Counted from the stretch's first letter, positions 11,621-24,900 are shown. The stretch: 64,000 nt of DNA from Nigrospora sphaerica (GCA_018287875.1 JAGVVL010000022.1:4650001-4714000); one strand, 5' to 3'. The notes: generated by a model from the sequence alone, not told the origin. Made by a program: numbers and translations.

Positions 11621-12858
11621 TATCACTAGATTTTCTCCTTAGTGTTTTGCCGTTCCCGCTAATGGAACCAGTGGCGTTAAGGTTTGGGTGTGATGCACGC
11701 AATGCTACTAACAATAGCTTGCGCACGGCTGGCGAAGTCGGACTCTACAGCCTCCCCGCGGCGCCGGCTGGAAATCTTCCTGGGTCAATTGACTGAGGAA
11801 GAGCCGATGTAGAGACGCATTCTGCACGAAAGTGCAGCGAGGCGCTATTGCTGCGTCGCTATGTCGCTGCTCTGGAGTTTTGCTGATACGATCTGTGATG
11901 CGGGATTTTCGGGCGTCGCACGACCGAAAACTTTTCGCCCCCGCCAAACGTAGCAAGCATCCTCGAAAATCGACACCACGCGACGCCGAATCGACGACAA
12001 ATCGGCCGCGCAGCGAAGGCCCTCGTCTCTATAGAGGGATTTGGGTAGAAAAACCATCCGACGTCGACTTGGTTCTCGAAGCGACGACAGGACACCCTCG
12101 GCCCTGCCGAGCTCTGAGACGGCTTACAGCGAACAGCCGCGAGGGCATCGAACGAATACCTAAGTGGACGTGCGTATAGAGTAATGGAAGTTGTTAAGAA
12201 CACGGGGACGGAGTCGTTAAGGCAATAGTGGCTACGGCTGGCCGCCTGTGTCGCCCTTTAAGGTGACAGCGCACCGCTCCGGAGACGAACATATGGTGGA
12301 TCAGGGCAGGTTAGTCGAGGCCTTACGGGGTACTATACCGGCGTGGTGGTACCCCTTACCGAAGGCCTACGGTAAAACATGGTCGGCTCGCCGGCAGAGA
12401 TAGCGGCGAGCAACGGGAAGCCGGTCTAGGGCTCGCCACCCTAGGACACCGGTGGGCTGTAGTATAGCACGACGACCGCGGGACCGGCAGAAGAACAGGG
12501 TAGCCCCTACGTCCCCTACTCGCACTAGGGTCGACTAGAGATGGAACCGGTTCGAGGACTTGCCGTGGAAGGGGATGAACAGCTGGATTAGGCCAGCCTA
12601 GGGACCTGGAGACAAGGATGAGACGGACTGCCTTCGATTGTGCCAAAGGGCATCTTCTCTGTCGGAGTGTCGCTGGCGCAGGTGCTATCCTGGGAGGCTG
12701 CAGGTCGAGGAGGTCGTGCTATGGCTCGAGAGGACGGATGCGCATGTCGGTGGTCCTAGAGAGGGATATGCCCTTGCGGGCTGCTTAAGGTGCAAACCTT
12801 CTATTCCCCCCCTTTCTATAGAAAGCGCAGAGAACTTGACCCGGGGAATAGGAGGCCC
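11621..12858. other. Region without a recognisable gene
   Basis: The composition is balanced and not RIP-like. Open frames of up to about 115 codons exist on both strands, but they overlap each other and none resembles a known protein. A long imperfect hairpin lies at 12319-12367. I see no promoter or RNA gene that I can support. Confidence 0.5.
12319..12367. repeat. Imperfect inverted repeat (hairpin)
   Basis: The left arm GGCCTTACGGGGTAC (12319-12333) pairs with the right arm GTACCCCTTACCGAAGGCC (12349-12367), with a small bulge. The loop is about 15 bases. It lies in otherwise featureless sequence. Confidence 0.6.
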
Positions 12859-13587
12859 TAAGTTAGGTGACCCCCATTTCGCCACCCCCCACTTTTCGCC
12901 ACCCTTAACTTAACCGCATCAAAATCAATCTTATTACTTCAACCGACTACATATTCTTATTTTATAAGAACCATGATACAAGAACCAGCCTCGCTTAGGC
13001 TTTCGCTATCGCTCTCTTTATCTAGACCACTTTCAGCCTCTCCGACTGCTAATTGAGCTCGGTGGATGTCTTCGATGTTCGCGAACTTCGAATTTGGGCT
13101 TAAATCCACCTTCTTCCTTTTCTTTGGTCTAATGGTCTCAATCCTAGCTTCGAGGGCTTGAATTTGCCTTTAAGCAGTAGCTAATTGGACATTCTTCTTA
13201 TCAAAGGCCTTTTGGATCTTCCGGAAGAGTAGTCGTTATGTGGTTGAGTGTTCCGTTAGCTGGTTCGAAAGCTGCACTTGGTCCTTAAAGTCCGACGTCT
13301 TCTTTGGAGTAGACCAAACTACTATAGAAGTACCGGATCTCTTTGGAGGTGTCAAGAAGACCTTATTCGAGTGGGATTCCTTCGATTTTGTCGTATCGGG
13401 TGTTGTTTGATGTGTATTTTGAACCAAATTCCGGCTTAGAAGCGGTTTAGCTATACTCACTGGCTAGAGACCCCACCTTCCTTCCTATTTATTCTTTTCT
13501 GGCACCCACTGTTAGTGCCAGCCTGCTATTTACTGCCAAATCCTTAACAATCCTCTAACGGCGCCTCAACGCCAACCCAGAGGCCAA

Positions 13588-15165
13588 ATGGACTCTGGGA
13601 CCATCATCGTGATGGCTTCACCTCCTCGTGAGGACATCACCGATGAGGTGATGACGGGAAACGATCCTCCCGACCACCTAGCAGAAGCTTCCCCCACTTA
13701 TACTCACAAGAGGAAGCGAATAGGGCAGAATGAGGCCCCTGCGAACGGTCCACTGCGAAACCGAAGGAAGGTCGACGACACTCGAGAAGCTTCGACGACG
13801 GAAGAAGCCGCGCTGCAGATTGCAAAGGAAGGACACTAATTGGCCACGGACGCACTGGCCCCGATCCTGGGCGATATAGATAAGCGACACAATACCCGAC
13901 GATCGGTACTCACGAAGATCGCCCGCGCTCTAGACAACATCATCGAAGAATACCGCGACGAAGATAAGGAAATAGCCGCGGAGATTACGAAAGGTTTCAC
14001 AGCGTTCCTACTGGCCAAGACTGGGGAAACGATTAGCCCCCACCCGAACGAACACCTCCTACAGGCGAACGGCCCGACCCGAGCGGAGCCCTTTAGGACC
14101 CCCATATACAGCTAGGCTGACGTCGCCTAAGCTAAACAGAAGCTAACACCCTAAGATGGTTCAGATAAGCGAACTAAGGAAACGAATCAATAAGAGGACC
14201 TTCGAGTTCTTATAAGGATCCTAGAGGAACATCGAAGCTGGGCATATACCTAATATAACTTCGCCCTACAATAAGCCGTATATAACACCCTCGACTTATC
14301 TTTAGTGGACGTTCCCGATGTCCACTATATAGCGACGGGCGTTGCTATCTGTCTGAGAAATAAAGAAACAAGGGAGGTTCTCCTCCGAAATAAAGAAAAA
14401 CTAGCACGAAGCCTCCGAGCTAGCATAGTCGAGGTCCCGGTTATATAGGTGAACTACGTAATTCCCGGCTACCCGATACAACTCTTTAACATTTTTAGCG
14501 AGACATTCGAGACCGATATACTCTTATAAGACGAAGTTCTTGCCTAAACAGGCATCGAGCTAGTAAGCGTACGCTGGTCGCAACAGGAACCGATTCTAGG
14601 GACGAATAAGAGATCATGTATCGTCTCGTTCTTACAGAAAGTTCGTCTATTCTAGCTCTTTAAGGCGAGTGGGCCCGCCTAGCTAATTAAGAAACGGACG
14701 CCTCCTAGCCGCCACAACCCAGGATGCCAAGGATACCACCTAAGCCGGGTATGTATAAGAACCGAAAGGTGTGAGAACTGTAGCGCCCGGCTCCCGACAG
14801 GACATGAACACCCGCAGCCATGCCAGGAACGCCCACGATATGCGAACTGCTACAGGCCAGCTCCAGCAAGCCACGAGAACTGCCCGGCGAAGCCAGTGGT
14901 AAAACACAGAAAGCTAGTACGCCTAATGTAAAGCGAGCTTGCGAAGATCCGCTAGATGGGTAACTTGCTCTATAAGGCAGCCCAACCGCAAGGAACAAGC
15001 TAAGGAGGCAACACACTAGAGGAAGCCAGCCCGGGATTAGACACGCTTAATGTCGACAGGAGCACCGTCGATGCGGCCATGGAGGACTCAACTCATATGC
15101 CTATAGAAGCCCTAAGAAGACAACCTCAGCCCTCCCAAGAGAACAAGACGAAGCGCAGTTAACGG
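13588..15165 (+). pseudogene. ORF1 (gag-like) of LINE A
   Basis: It starts MDSGTIIVMASPPRED. In copy B the frame opens eleven codons earlier with MAPQRQPRGQ; here that ATG is ACG. It contains a hydrophilic N-terminus, IARALDNIIEEYRDEDKEI and AEITKGFTAFLLAKT, and a cysteine-rich knuckle region near 14,720-14,900 (CQGYH, CIRTERCENCSARLPTGHE, CYRPAPASHENCPAKP). Many TAG/TAA stops interrupt the middle. The role is RNA binding in the LINE ribonucleoprotein, inferred from the family. Confidence 0.8.
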
Positions 15166-15179
15166 AACATCCTATGTAT

Positions 15180-18100
15180 TAACTATCATGAATAGGGAAA
15201 GCGATCGAACACACTCGACACGCACTAAACTAGGGCGACAAGTCCTATAGGTAGCGCAGGCTAACGTAGGCAAATCACTGCCGGCATACACGGCCTTACT
15301 ATAGCAATGCTGGGAGGATCACATAGACGTGATCCTTATATAGGAGCCATCCGTTATAAACGACGGCAGGAACAGATTTAACTCGCACCCAGGCTACAGT
15401 GCTTACGTTCCGGTTGATAGCTGGGACAGCATCGCTACTCAGCCCCGGGTCATAACCTATGTCCGGAAAGATAGCAGGCTGAAGACGAGACAAAAGCGGC
15501 CATGGAAGTCTAGAGACCTCCTATAGCTGGAGATCGACCACTTCACCTTGATTAATATTTACAGACCCCTATAAGAACCGCTAAGTTAGGCGATAAGACT
15601 CCTTTTAAGCCTGCGACCACTAACCCAATGCACGGTCGTAGGGGACTTCAACGTATAGTATAGCGCTTAGGACCCAGACGTGCCCTAAACTCGGAACGGG
15701 GGGATTGAGGTCCACGACTAGGCCATCGCTAACGGGCTCAGCTATATTAGCGAGATAGGGACCCCAATACACGCAGCGGGACGAACCATCGACTTAGCCT
15801 TCTCTAACATTCCTTTTACGGCAGCGGAGGTGGACCCAAGGCTTCGGATAGGAGCAGACCACGAAACAATCCGAATCTTAATTCCTTAAAGCGACCAGAC
15901 ACTAGGGACATAGTTCCGGTACTCGATACTAGATAATAAACTCGAAGCTTTTGCCGGCCTAATCGCGCTCGGCGTACAAAGCCTCACGCCACTTCTCCTA
16001 ATACCGACGGCGAATTAACTGGACCAACGGGCAACGGAGATCCTAGCCCTCTTACGTAGAGCGCTAGAAACAATCGGGAAGCAGCCAATTAGGAACGGTC
16101 ACAATGCGCCATAGTGGACCGACGCCTGCCGGGCAGCCCGGGACGCGTTCCGACGAGCAAGACGACACCACCAAGGGGACTGGAGACACTTAGAAGAACG
16201 AAGACACTTCCTCGCGGTGATACAAAGAGAAAAGCGGGAATATTAGCGACAGAAAATCGACTCTGTCTAGTCCGATTAAGACCTATATAGGGTCGTCCAA
16301 TAGTATAAACTGCTGCCTGCCTTACAGGCACCTCCTCTAGTTATCGGGGACAAGATAATCGAAGACACGGAAGAGAAGGCACACGCCCTACGTAAGGCCC
16401 TTTTAAAGCGATTCACGGACACCGAAGACCTCGAGGACGACCCTCTCAAGATCCCAACGGTACTGCGGCGCATCCTGCCCTAGAGCACCCACATATCTAA
16501 GGAGGAGCTGACAGCCGCCACAATCGCGGTGAAGAGCACTTCGCCCGGGACCGATGGAATCTCGGTACGGCTGCTAAAAGCATACTGGGAGGCCATTTAA
16601 GAACCCGTACGGTCCCTCTTCTAAGCCTGCCTACGGATCGGTCACTACCCACGCCCGTTCTGCACAGCCAAGGTCGTGATGCTTCGGAAGCCGAATAAGA
16701 AAGACCTCTCGAACCCCCGCTCCTAGCAACCAATCGCGCTTCTCTCCTGCCTCGGGAAAGGCCTTAAAAGACTCGTAGCTAAACGAATAGCGAACACCAC
16801 GCTCTTATATAAGGTGGTCAGCCCACAACAGGCCGGCGCCTTGCCGACACGGGCAGCCTCAGACCTCCTCGCCTACTTAACACACGAGATCGAGCATTCC
16901 CTAGAGAACAAAGGCACAGCCTCGATTCTCACCGTGGACGTGAAGGGCATATTCGACGCTACCCTTAAAAGGCGGCTCATGCTTCGTATAAGGCAACAGG
17001 GTTAGGCAACCTAGCTTATTAAGTTTGTTGGCTCCTTTATAGAAGAGAGATAAGCACGGATCCGACTCGACGACGTTATAATAAAGCTACAGGCAATCCA
17101 ATGCGGCCTACTATAAGGGTCCCCCGCCTCCCCCGTCCTATTCCTTCTATATATCGCAGACATCCTACTCGAGGATATAAGACACCGGTTTAGGTATACA
17201 GACGATATATGCTTTTACCGAGTTAGCAAGTCCCTACACGATAACGCACGACAGCTAATAAAGGACTTAAACGATGTCCTTAACTAGGGTAAGGGAAATA
17301 AAGTCACTATCGACCCGGACAAAAGCAAGCTGCTCTATTTTACATGCATAAAGAACCCAGGGGAACTCCCTAGCGTAACGGCATGGGACCACGGGCTGAC
17401 TATACACGCCTCGGTCCAGCCTATACGATGGCTCGGCGTCTAGTTCGACTCGAAGCTACGGTTCACGGAGCACGTGAAGAGGAAAGCGGTACAAGCGCGA
17501 AACGTCGTACGACACCTTCGGAGCCTAGCCAACACTCAGCAAGGCCCTCCGCTAAGAGCCCTCCGGAAGGCTATCTTTACCTGCGTTCTCCCTATCCTCA
17601 CATACGGGGCCGAGGCATGGTATAAGGGACGCACGAAGACACGAAAGTTCGCTAGCCGACAACATAATATGGAGGTGTCGACACGATAAGAGGCACAAAT
17701 AGACGAAATAGATAGGGTCCTAAGGGAGGCCATACAAGCTGTTCTGCCTATATAGAAGACAACACCGATAGCCACGCTATACAGGGACGCAGGTGTCCTA
17801 ACAGCGCGAATCGCACTGGAAGCGGCGTTCTATCGCTTCGGACAACGGCTCCAGTCAATGGACAACAGCCATATGCTAACAGCGCGGACGGCACTGCGGC
17901 CCTATCTATCAGGTCGCGGCTACAGCTCTTACCAGCCTACGCGAACCAGGCTCCAGAGAGCGGCCAGACTCCTACCTACCATCCCAAGGCCACAGTACCT
18001 CCTAAAACGTTACACGTTTAAACCGGACCCGCAGAAGGACAAGAAAACAGCGGCGAAAGAGTTCATAGCGTGGCAATCAAAGCTTCCCGACACGCACCTC

Positions 18101-18973
18101 GTCGTCTTCTCGGACAGGTCAAAAGGACCGGACGAGGCAGTCGGCTGGGGTTTCGTGATCTACAAAAACGGTCGGAAAATAAGACAAGGAAAAGGCCGAC
18201 TAGGCCTAGCGGAAGTCTTCGACGGAGAGGCCGTAGGAGCGTGGCAAGGTCTACACCAAGCCCACCGGATCAACCCAGGCGCGACAATCCACGTTTACCT
18301 AGACAACACCTCGGTTATCTAAGGCCTCACGGGAACCGCACCGAAAAGCTCGCAAGAAGTTTTCCTCGCCTTTTAGGAGATAGCGACTATAGCCGACGTC
18401 CGCATTCGATGGGTGCCAGGTTATAAGGGGATTCAAGGGAACGAAGAGGCCGATAGGCTAGCGAAAGAAGAGGCCGCACTCTTAGCACGCCAATCAGCTT
18501 AAGCTACGTACACAGGTGTGAAGCGACTCCGAAAAACAATTATACGAGAACAATTCACGAAGTGGTGGGAGGAGGCCTCCCAAGGCTATAAGCGCTACCG
18601 AGAGCTTGAATTCACCGACGCTACCCTTAAGGTGCTTAAGGAGCTGGACCTCCCTAAACGGACACTCCACAACTTTCTCGCGCTCCGATTAAGACACAGG
18701 GACTTCGACTAGTACCATAAGAAATTCCAACATCCTTAAAACGACCGATGCACCTGCCGAATGTTACGAACACTGGAGCATCTAGTCTACTGCCGCAAAA
18801 TAAGAAGGCAACAGGCCCGTTGGCCGAAGTTCGACCCCAAACCGAAAACCTTAAAGGAATACTAACAACGGTTAATACACGACCCGGAGAGGTTCCAGCT
18901 TTTTATAACGTTAACGAAGTACTACGAGGATATATGCCCACCATCGGTAGGCCGCAGAAGTTACTCTATGTGA
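15180..18973 (+). pseudogene. ORF2 (endonuclease, RT, RNase H) of LINE A
   Basis: The domains are clear although interrupted by stops. Endonuclease: VVGDFNV at about 15,630 and GRTIDLAFSNIP at about 15,785. Reverse transcriptase: STSPGTDGISVRLLKA (16,530), KPNKKDLSNPRS and LTVDVKGIFDATL (16,930), with a catalytic box reading YTDD at 17195-17206 instead of YADD. RNase H: VVFSDRSKGPDEAVGWGF (18,095) and GNEEADRLAKEEAALL (18,440). The C-terminus has a zinc motif CTCRMLRTLEHLVYC at about 18,755 and stops at 18,971. All stops are TAG/TAA/TGA that a single transition from Gln, Trp or Arg would create. Confidence 0.87.
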
Positions 18974-20556
18974 AGTCGCAGCTATTCAGACGGAGATAGA
19001 GCCGGGAACGAGCTCGCACGGAGGAGCCACGGAGACGGTTTGACCAAAGGGTTGCCATTGGGCTTGACATGCGAGATATCTCGTGTTCATGTAGATAGAC
19101 TCTCGCACGCCAGATGCCCCTCGGGAGGCGGGACACTGTCCCAGTATGGCGATAATACACACACACACACACACACACTGGCCAGAGACCGGCTGCTTTC
19201 CACCCATTCCGGATATTCTGGTCGGTAAGGCCGGCTAAGCGAGCCTTCTGATAGCAGGCAAGAAAATTCCGCTTACCAACTACCGTTGAGTCCGTTAGTT
19301 GGGTCAGAAATCCAAGCTCTTTCCGGTACGCCGATTTTAGAGAACTGAAAACGGCTAAATCGAGAGGTTGGAGGACGTGAGAGGTATGAGGGGGCAAAAA
19401 AAGAAGATAAATCCGATGAGAGAAGCACTGAAACATAAAATCAGTTGTTGTATAGCTGCCATAGCCGTCCATAACGAGTAGGCGGTACTCGGAAGGGTCC
19501 TTAGGGGCGGTATTCGGGATGAAGACCTTCTCGAGCCACTCGAGCGCTGTTTAGTCTGTAATCCATCCGTTTTCGGTTGCAGTGAACTTCCAGCCTCTGA
19601 ATTGGCTTAAATCGAGCGGGAACCATTGCTGTTGAACCGTCTTGCCCTTGAAAATGACCAATGGGGGCAGGGCATGGCCTTAAGCAGAGATGCATTCGAT
19701 GAAGGAGGTCCAAGCACAAGAACCAGGCTGTTTCTTTCGGACTGAGCGTTTTTCCGAACCTCCAAGTACTAGACCGTTCGATCCAGCACCTTCTAGGAGT
19801 CCTGCTTCGTCTATATTGTGGCGGTTAGCCGGTTTCACCCTCTGGATCTCCGGCAGCTGAAGATATCGGAACCATGGGCGAATTACCTCGACTGAGGCGC
19901 CATTAACACGCTGCGAGTCGATAGACCGGCTCTTCTGGACCCGTACAGCTGGGTTCCTGCGTAGGAAGGCCTGCAGCCACCTCTTTCCGAGTGGCTCGCT
20001 GTCGCCTTGAGCCCGGAGGATGCGTTCGGCGAACTCCTTAACTTGGGCGTGTGAAGGTGGAAGCCTTAGGGCAGCTTGGGTCAGGATCCAAGTCGTAAGT
20101 AGCTCTTCTTAGACTGGTCTAAGCCTCTGCTGGTGTGCGAAGGCTTCTGACCTGCGTTGATGCCCTTTAATTCGGCTCCGAAGTGTTGACCTCGGAATTC
20201 CGTATTCTTGAGCAGATTGCTGGACTGAAGCCCCATTAGCGACGGAATCGAGAGCACTTTGGAGATCTTGTTCTTCGTATAGCTTCATCTTTAATTATTA
20301 CACTTCTAAATTAAATTATAGGTTATTTGGAGTAAAACTGGCGAAGAAATAAAAGATATTAATTCGGGTGGCTGGGATGGCGGTGAATATTTTAAGGTGG
20401 CGAAAAGTGGGGGGTGGCGAAATGGGGGTCACCTAACTTATGCCAGAAAAAAAAACTTTTCGAAACTGACCCCACACGGCGATAACTTCACAACCACGAC
20501 TCTAAAACCTACCGGATAGCCCGGAAACTGTTCCTAGGGCCTCATTTACCCTAGAA

Positions 20557-21915
20557 ATGGTCGATCCACCACCAGTGAAACAAAACGCGGGTGGTGGGAG
20601 CCGCCAACAGGCCGCCCCACCGCCTGAGCCGTCGCCTCTAGACTCGCGAACGCCATCGCCAAGCAGCAACACTACACCTGGACGCAGTCCAGAAGCTATA
20701 CGCGGTACCGTAAACCGCCTCAAACGCTTCCTAGCCAGTGACTCCGACGCTGCGACCTTGGTCGCAGCCGTACAAGCCGCCATCCCGGTCCTAGAGGCGG
20801 CAGCCAAGGAACCAGATAGCCAGACCAGTATCGAAAGACGCATCGATAATATCGAGAACGCGCTCCAGGCTATCCACAAGGAAATTAAAGCTCCTAAGAC
20901 ATACGCTGCAGCCGCTATTACCCCTACCGCCGCTCCTACACTTAGGGCTCCTCAGGTAGCCAAGACACTACCTCCTCGACACGAACGGGAGGTCACGGTT
21001 AAGGCCGCGGGAACTGAAGGCTGCACCTACGAAGAGATCGTACGGAAAGTTAACGTAGCAATAGGCAGAGAGGCAGCAGTGGCAGCCAGGAAGCTCCCTA
21101 GCGGAGATTACGCGGTCACCTGCAAATCAACAGCAGAGAAACAGGCCCTAGAGGCCGACCTAGCCTGGACCGCCGAGGCCTTCGGAGAGAACGCCTCTAT
21201 CCAGAAGAGAAAGATCCTGGTGGTGGCCCATAGCATCAATAAGGAGGCTATAGAGACGAACCAAGGGCAGCTAGAAGTCCAACTCCGGAACCAGCCCGGC
21301 GGCCCTATCGACGTCCTGGAGGCCAAGCTCCCTCGCAACGCCAAGAACTCGTCTAGGAAGGTCACGGCCCTATATATTGCAGTACCCACGGTTCAACAAG
21401 CGGAACAGCTATGTCGAGACGGCCTTATTTGGCAGTATGGCTACTATCCATGCGAACCCTTCGCCGAAGGAGCCCAGCTTAAGCAATGCTACCACTGCTA
21501 CCGTTACGGACATATCGCCCGTGTCTGCCGCCATGCACGCAGGTGTATGCTTTGCTCTTTAACAAAGCATGACGATAAAGAATGCCCAGAAGCCGAGAAT
21601 AAGAGCCGGTACTGCTGTCCAGCATACCGAGGACCACATACTGCATAGTTTAAGGAGTGTCCAGTCCGCCAGGAGCAGGTCCAGATCGCTAAGGCTGCTT
21701 ATATCACGAGACCGAAGGGATTCGCACTGCCCTCGCAAGAACCCCTTAAGCCAACAGCCGAGGACTGGCAGACAGTACAGCCGCGAAAGCGTCGAGCAAC
21801 CAGCTGCCGTACTAGAAGCACTGGCAGAACCCGCAGTAGAACCCACGAAGAGATAGACAACATAGACATCGAAACACCGGAGTCAACACTAAACAGCATC
21901 CACGCTCGACCATGA
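20557..21915 (+). pseudogene. ORF1 (gag-like) of F1 copy 2
   Basis: This 453-codon frame begins MVDPPPVKQNAGGG and ends HARP-TGA at 21913-21915. It has a Pro-rich N-terminus, the conserved RHEREVTVKAAGTEG block and CCHC-type knuckles CYHCYRYGHIARVCRH and CMLCSLTKHDDKEC. Only one internal stop is seen, a TAG at about 21646-21648, where copy 1 has the Trp of HTAWSKEC. The TGA overlaps the ATG of ORF2 as ATGA. The product is a putative RNA chaperone of the LINE. Confidence 0.88.
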
Positions 21916-24900
21916 CAGCGCTAAGGATCCTACACTGGAACACGCAAAAAAGCAAGAAAGCACAGATCCCGGCAATTGATGCCATCTCTGAAGAATACGA
22001 CGTACTGGCTATCCAAGAGCCCTGGCGAAACCCACATATGCCGACTACCTACTGCCTAAGATCCTCTCCGTACCACCTCCTATACGCTACCGAGGGAGGT
22101 AGAGCATGCATATATATTAACAAGAAGTTCCCCTTAGCACAGTGGACCTACAAGGCGCAGCCAGACAGGTGCCATATCACGATCCAGCTGCTAGACGGTC
22201 CTATAACGGTTGTCTGCATATACTCGCCTCCCCCTGGGTCCACCAACAGATCGGACCTACCCGCTATCGAAGCCCTCTATGCCGAACCCCAGCTAAGACG
22301 AACAGTCCTCGTGGGAGACTTCAACGTCCACCACCCCGTCTGGGGAGGATACAACGTCCGACCCCATAATGCAGCCAACAAGCTGCTCCAGCTAGCAGAA
22401 TCCTGGAGACTCCAGCTGATCACCCCCCCTGGAACACCGACATAGACTCGAAGAGGGTGCATGGACTCCACGATCGACTTAACGTGGGCCACGGACGATC
22501 TCCGAGCTGCCTACGACGGGTATGCCCCATTTGCTGGATCCGATCACCTCCCCCAGGTGATACGCGTGGCTGGACTCTATACAGACCGCCAAGACAGGCC
22601 ACGACGCAGCTGGAAAACAGCTGACTATGACCAGGCGAAGGCAGAAGCGGCACACCTACCACAGCCAGGGCGACTCGAGACACCAGAAGAAATCGATAGC
22701 TACACTGAAACGTTAACTAAGGAATTAACCCGGATAGCCGACCTAGTTGCCCCCCTCCGCTACTCTAAAGGGAGAGGAAAAGCCTGGTGGAACCACGAGA
22801 CAGAAGAAGCTATAGAGAAGGAGCGAAGAGCCCAGTGGATATGGCTTTCCGATAGGACGGACGTAGCTTGGCGAGCCCTCCGGCAGTCAACTCTCTTAAA
22901 GAAGAAAGCAATCCGAGAAGCCAAGACGGCGTCCTGGAGACATATACTCCACGAGGCCTCTAGCCAGCCAGCTGGCGTCTGGAATATCGCGAGATGGGCA
23001 AGAACGGAAGGAGCAGCACCGCCGTTACCCCCGGCAGTCCCTACACTCTACACACCGCGTGGCGAAGCAACGACCCATAAGGAGAAAACAGAGGCCTTCC
23101 GAGAGAGGTTCTATCCCCTCCCTAAGGCTACGTACACCGGCTTCCGAACAACGAACCGGCTCGCAGCGCCTCTCGATATGGACAGCAAGGTGACAACAGA
23201 ACAAGTCTAAGACGTCCTTACTAAGGCAGGCCAGTGGAAGGCACCTGGACCAGACTAGCTTCCGAACGGATTCCTTAAACGCCTAGGAAAGCCCCTCTTC
23301 CAGGCCTTGGCCTCCCTAGCGGAAGCGTGCTGGCATATAGGATACTATCCAAGAGCGTTCCGGAAAGCAGTCACCGTCATCCTCCGGAAGCCAGGAAAGC
23401 AGCCAAACGAGTATCACCAAGCCGGCGGATAGAGACCTATCGCGCTGCTCAACACTATAGGGAAAGCGATCGAGAGCCTACTAGCGCAACGGCTAGCTAG
23501 CTTTGCCGAAGAGAATGGACTGCTCCCGGACGAACAGATGGGCAACCGGAAAGGCCGCTCCACGGAAACAGCCTTACAGTTGCTAACGGACCTAGTCCGC
23601 ACAGCCTGGAAACATGGAGGCGCAGCAACCCTTCTATCGCTGGATATTTCGGGCGCTTTCGACTCGGTCGACCATGGAAGGCTCCTCGCTAACCTGCGAG
23701 CGCTAAGGGTCCCTATATAGACTATTAGCTGGATCCGAAGCTTCTTATCCAACCGGTCCACTATGCTATTCTTCGACAGCCAGGAATCGGACGAGATCCC
23801 AGTCCTGGCAGGCGTCCTGCAGGGCTCACCCCTATCGCCTATCCTCTTCGGCCTTTATACAGCCGGTCTCTATAAGGCTCTCCGCGCCGTACCAGGGATA
23901 GCTACTATAGCCTTCGCAGACGACACGAACCTCGTGGGCTTCGGCTTAAACCCCGAGCAGACCTGCGAGCGGCTGGAAGCCGCTCACAGGATCTGTAAAG
24001 AATAGGCAGTCAGCCACGGTATGACCTTCGCAGTCTAGAAATATCACCTAGTCCACTTCTCTCGAAGACGGAAAGGTCCGGACACAAAGATAGCCTTAGA
24101 AGGCCACGAAATCGAACCAGAAGACTCCTGCCGCGTCCTTGGCATCCAGGTAGATAGACGTCTCCGCTGGGACGTCCACATCCAGTCGATATCGAAGAAG
24201 ATGGCAACGCAGGTCTATACTCTAGACCGGATAGCCGGCTCGACATAGGGCGCGTCTCTCCAGCGAGCCCGCTAAGTCTATACAGCCGTCGTACGGTCTG
24301 CGATAGGCTATGGAGCTTCAGAGTGGCACCGCCAGATCTCGAAAAATAGAGCTAAGGCACTTAACAACGTCTAGACAGAGTGCCTCCGAAAGGTCACAGG
24401 AGCTTTCAAAGCCACGGCCACTGCAGTACTAGAAACGGAAGCTTACGTATCCCCCTTAAACACGTGGCTTAACAGAAGGGTGGCGGCATCGGAAGAGAGG
24501 CTCCAACAGCCGCGTATCGCATCACTTATCCAAGCAAGGTGCGATAGCGCAGCTAGATGGATCCTAACAAGACCGACTCGCCAGCGCAGACCGAAAGGCC
24601 CCGACGCTCCCGATCGTAAGAGGTGGCTAGACGAATGGCTAACTGGAGACTCAATATATAAGGCTGAGGAGAGAGACTGGCTTCGAAGATAGCAATAAGC
24701 GCAGCAAAATCGAATAGCACGGACCCCGGCAGCAACTAAGATGCCGCCAGGCAAGCACGTCCTTAAGCTCTATAAGGGACTCTATAAGGCCGAGAGCTCT
24801 ATCCTCGTCCAAGCGAGGACTGGCAAGATTGGGCTGCGAGACTTCCTTTTTAAGCGTAGGGTCCCGGGCTTCGACAGCCCCTGGTGCGTCTGTGGTCAGG

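Larger units (their letters stand above)
13473..19175 (+). mobile_element. LINE family F2, copy A (full length, nested in pogo 1)
   Basis: This non-LTR retrotransposon of about 5.7 kb is flanked by a 15-bp target duplication: CACTGGCTAGAGACC at 13458-13472 and CACTGGCCAGAGACC at 19176-19190. The one difference is a C/T transition. It ends in an (AC)n run. The 5' UTR contains a perfect hairpin, CTGGCAC/GTGCCAG, around 13499-13521. Two damaged ORFs follow. Copy B at 56438-62144 sits at the same position in a second pogo element, and copy C (45859-48857) is an independent truncated insertion. Confidence 0.9.
12957..20288 (-). pseudogene. Pogo-family transposase interrupted by LINE A
   Basis: The transposase starts at the ATG at 20288 (MKLYEEQDLQSALD). 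It has an N-terminal psq-type helix-turn-helix (IPRSTLRSRIKGH) and a CENP-B-like segment (LPPSHAQVKEFAERIL). The DDE_1 catalytic region includes RHNIDEAGLLEG, VMDGYGSYTT and LPPHTSHVLQPLDLAVFSSLK. The second part follows after the LINE (13457-12957) and ends in a charged tail with SESLSEAGSC-like residues. Stops replace Gln or Trp at several places. The break after GLWPV corresponds exactly to the continuous GL*LMCVAKPFL in E3, which shows where the LINE entered. Confidence 0.88.
12859..20440 (-). mobile_element. Pogo/Fot-type DNA transposon 1 carrying a nested LINE
   Basis: The ends are perfect terminal inverted repeats of about 45 bp. The left one starts TAAGTTAGGTGACCCCC at 12859, and the right one is its complement ending at 20440. 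Within the repeat the motif TTTCGCCACCCC is present twice. The outer TA is the expected Tc1/mariner-pogo target duplication. Without the inserted LINE (13473-19175) the element would be about 1.88 kb, matching the uninterrupted relative E3 at 37090-38954. It encodes a DDE transposase on the minus strand. Confidence 0.9.

Noticed and set aside
19141..19190. (AC)n run as an independent microsatellite
   Set aside because: It sits exactly between the LINE 3' UTR and the target duplication in both copies A and B, so it is the LINE tail.
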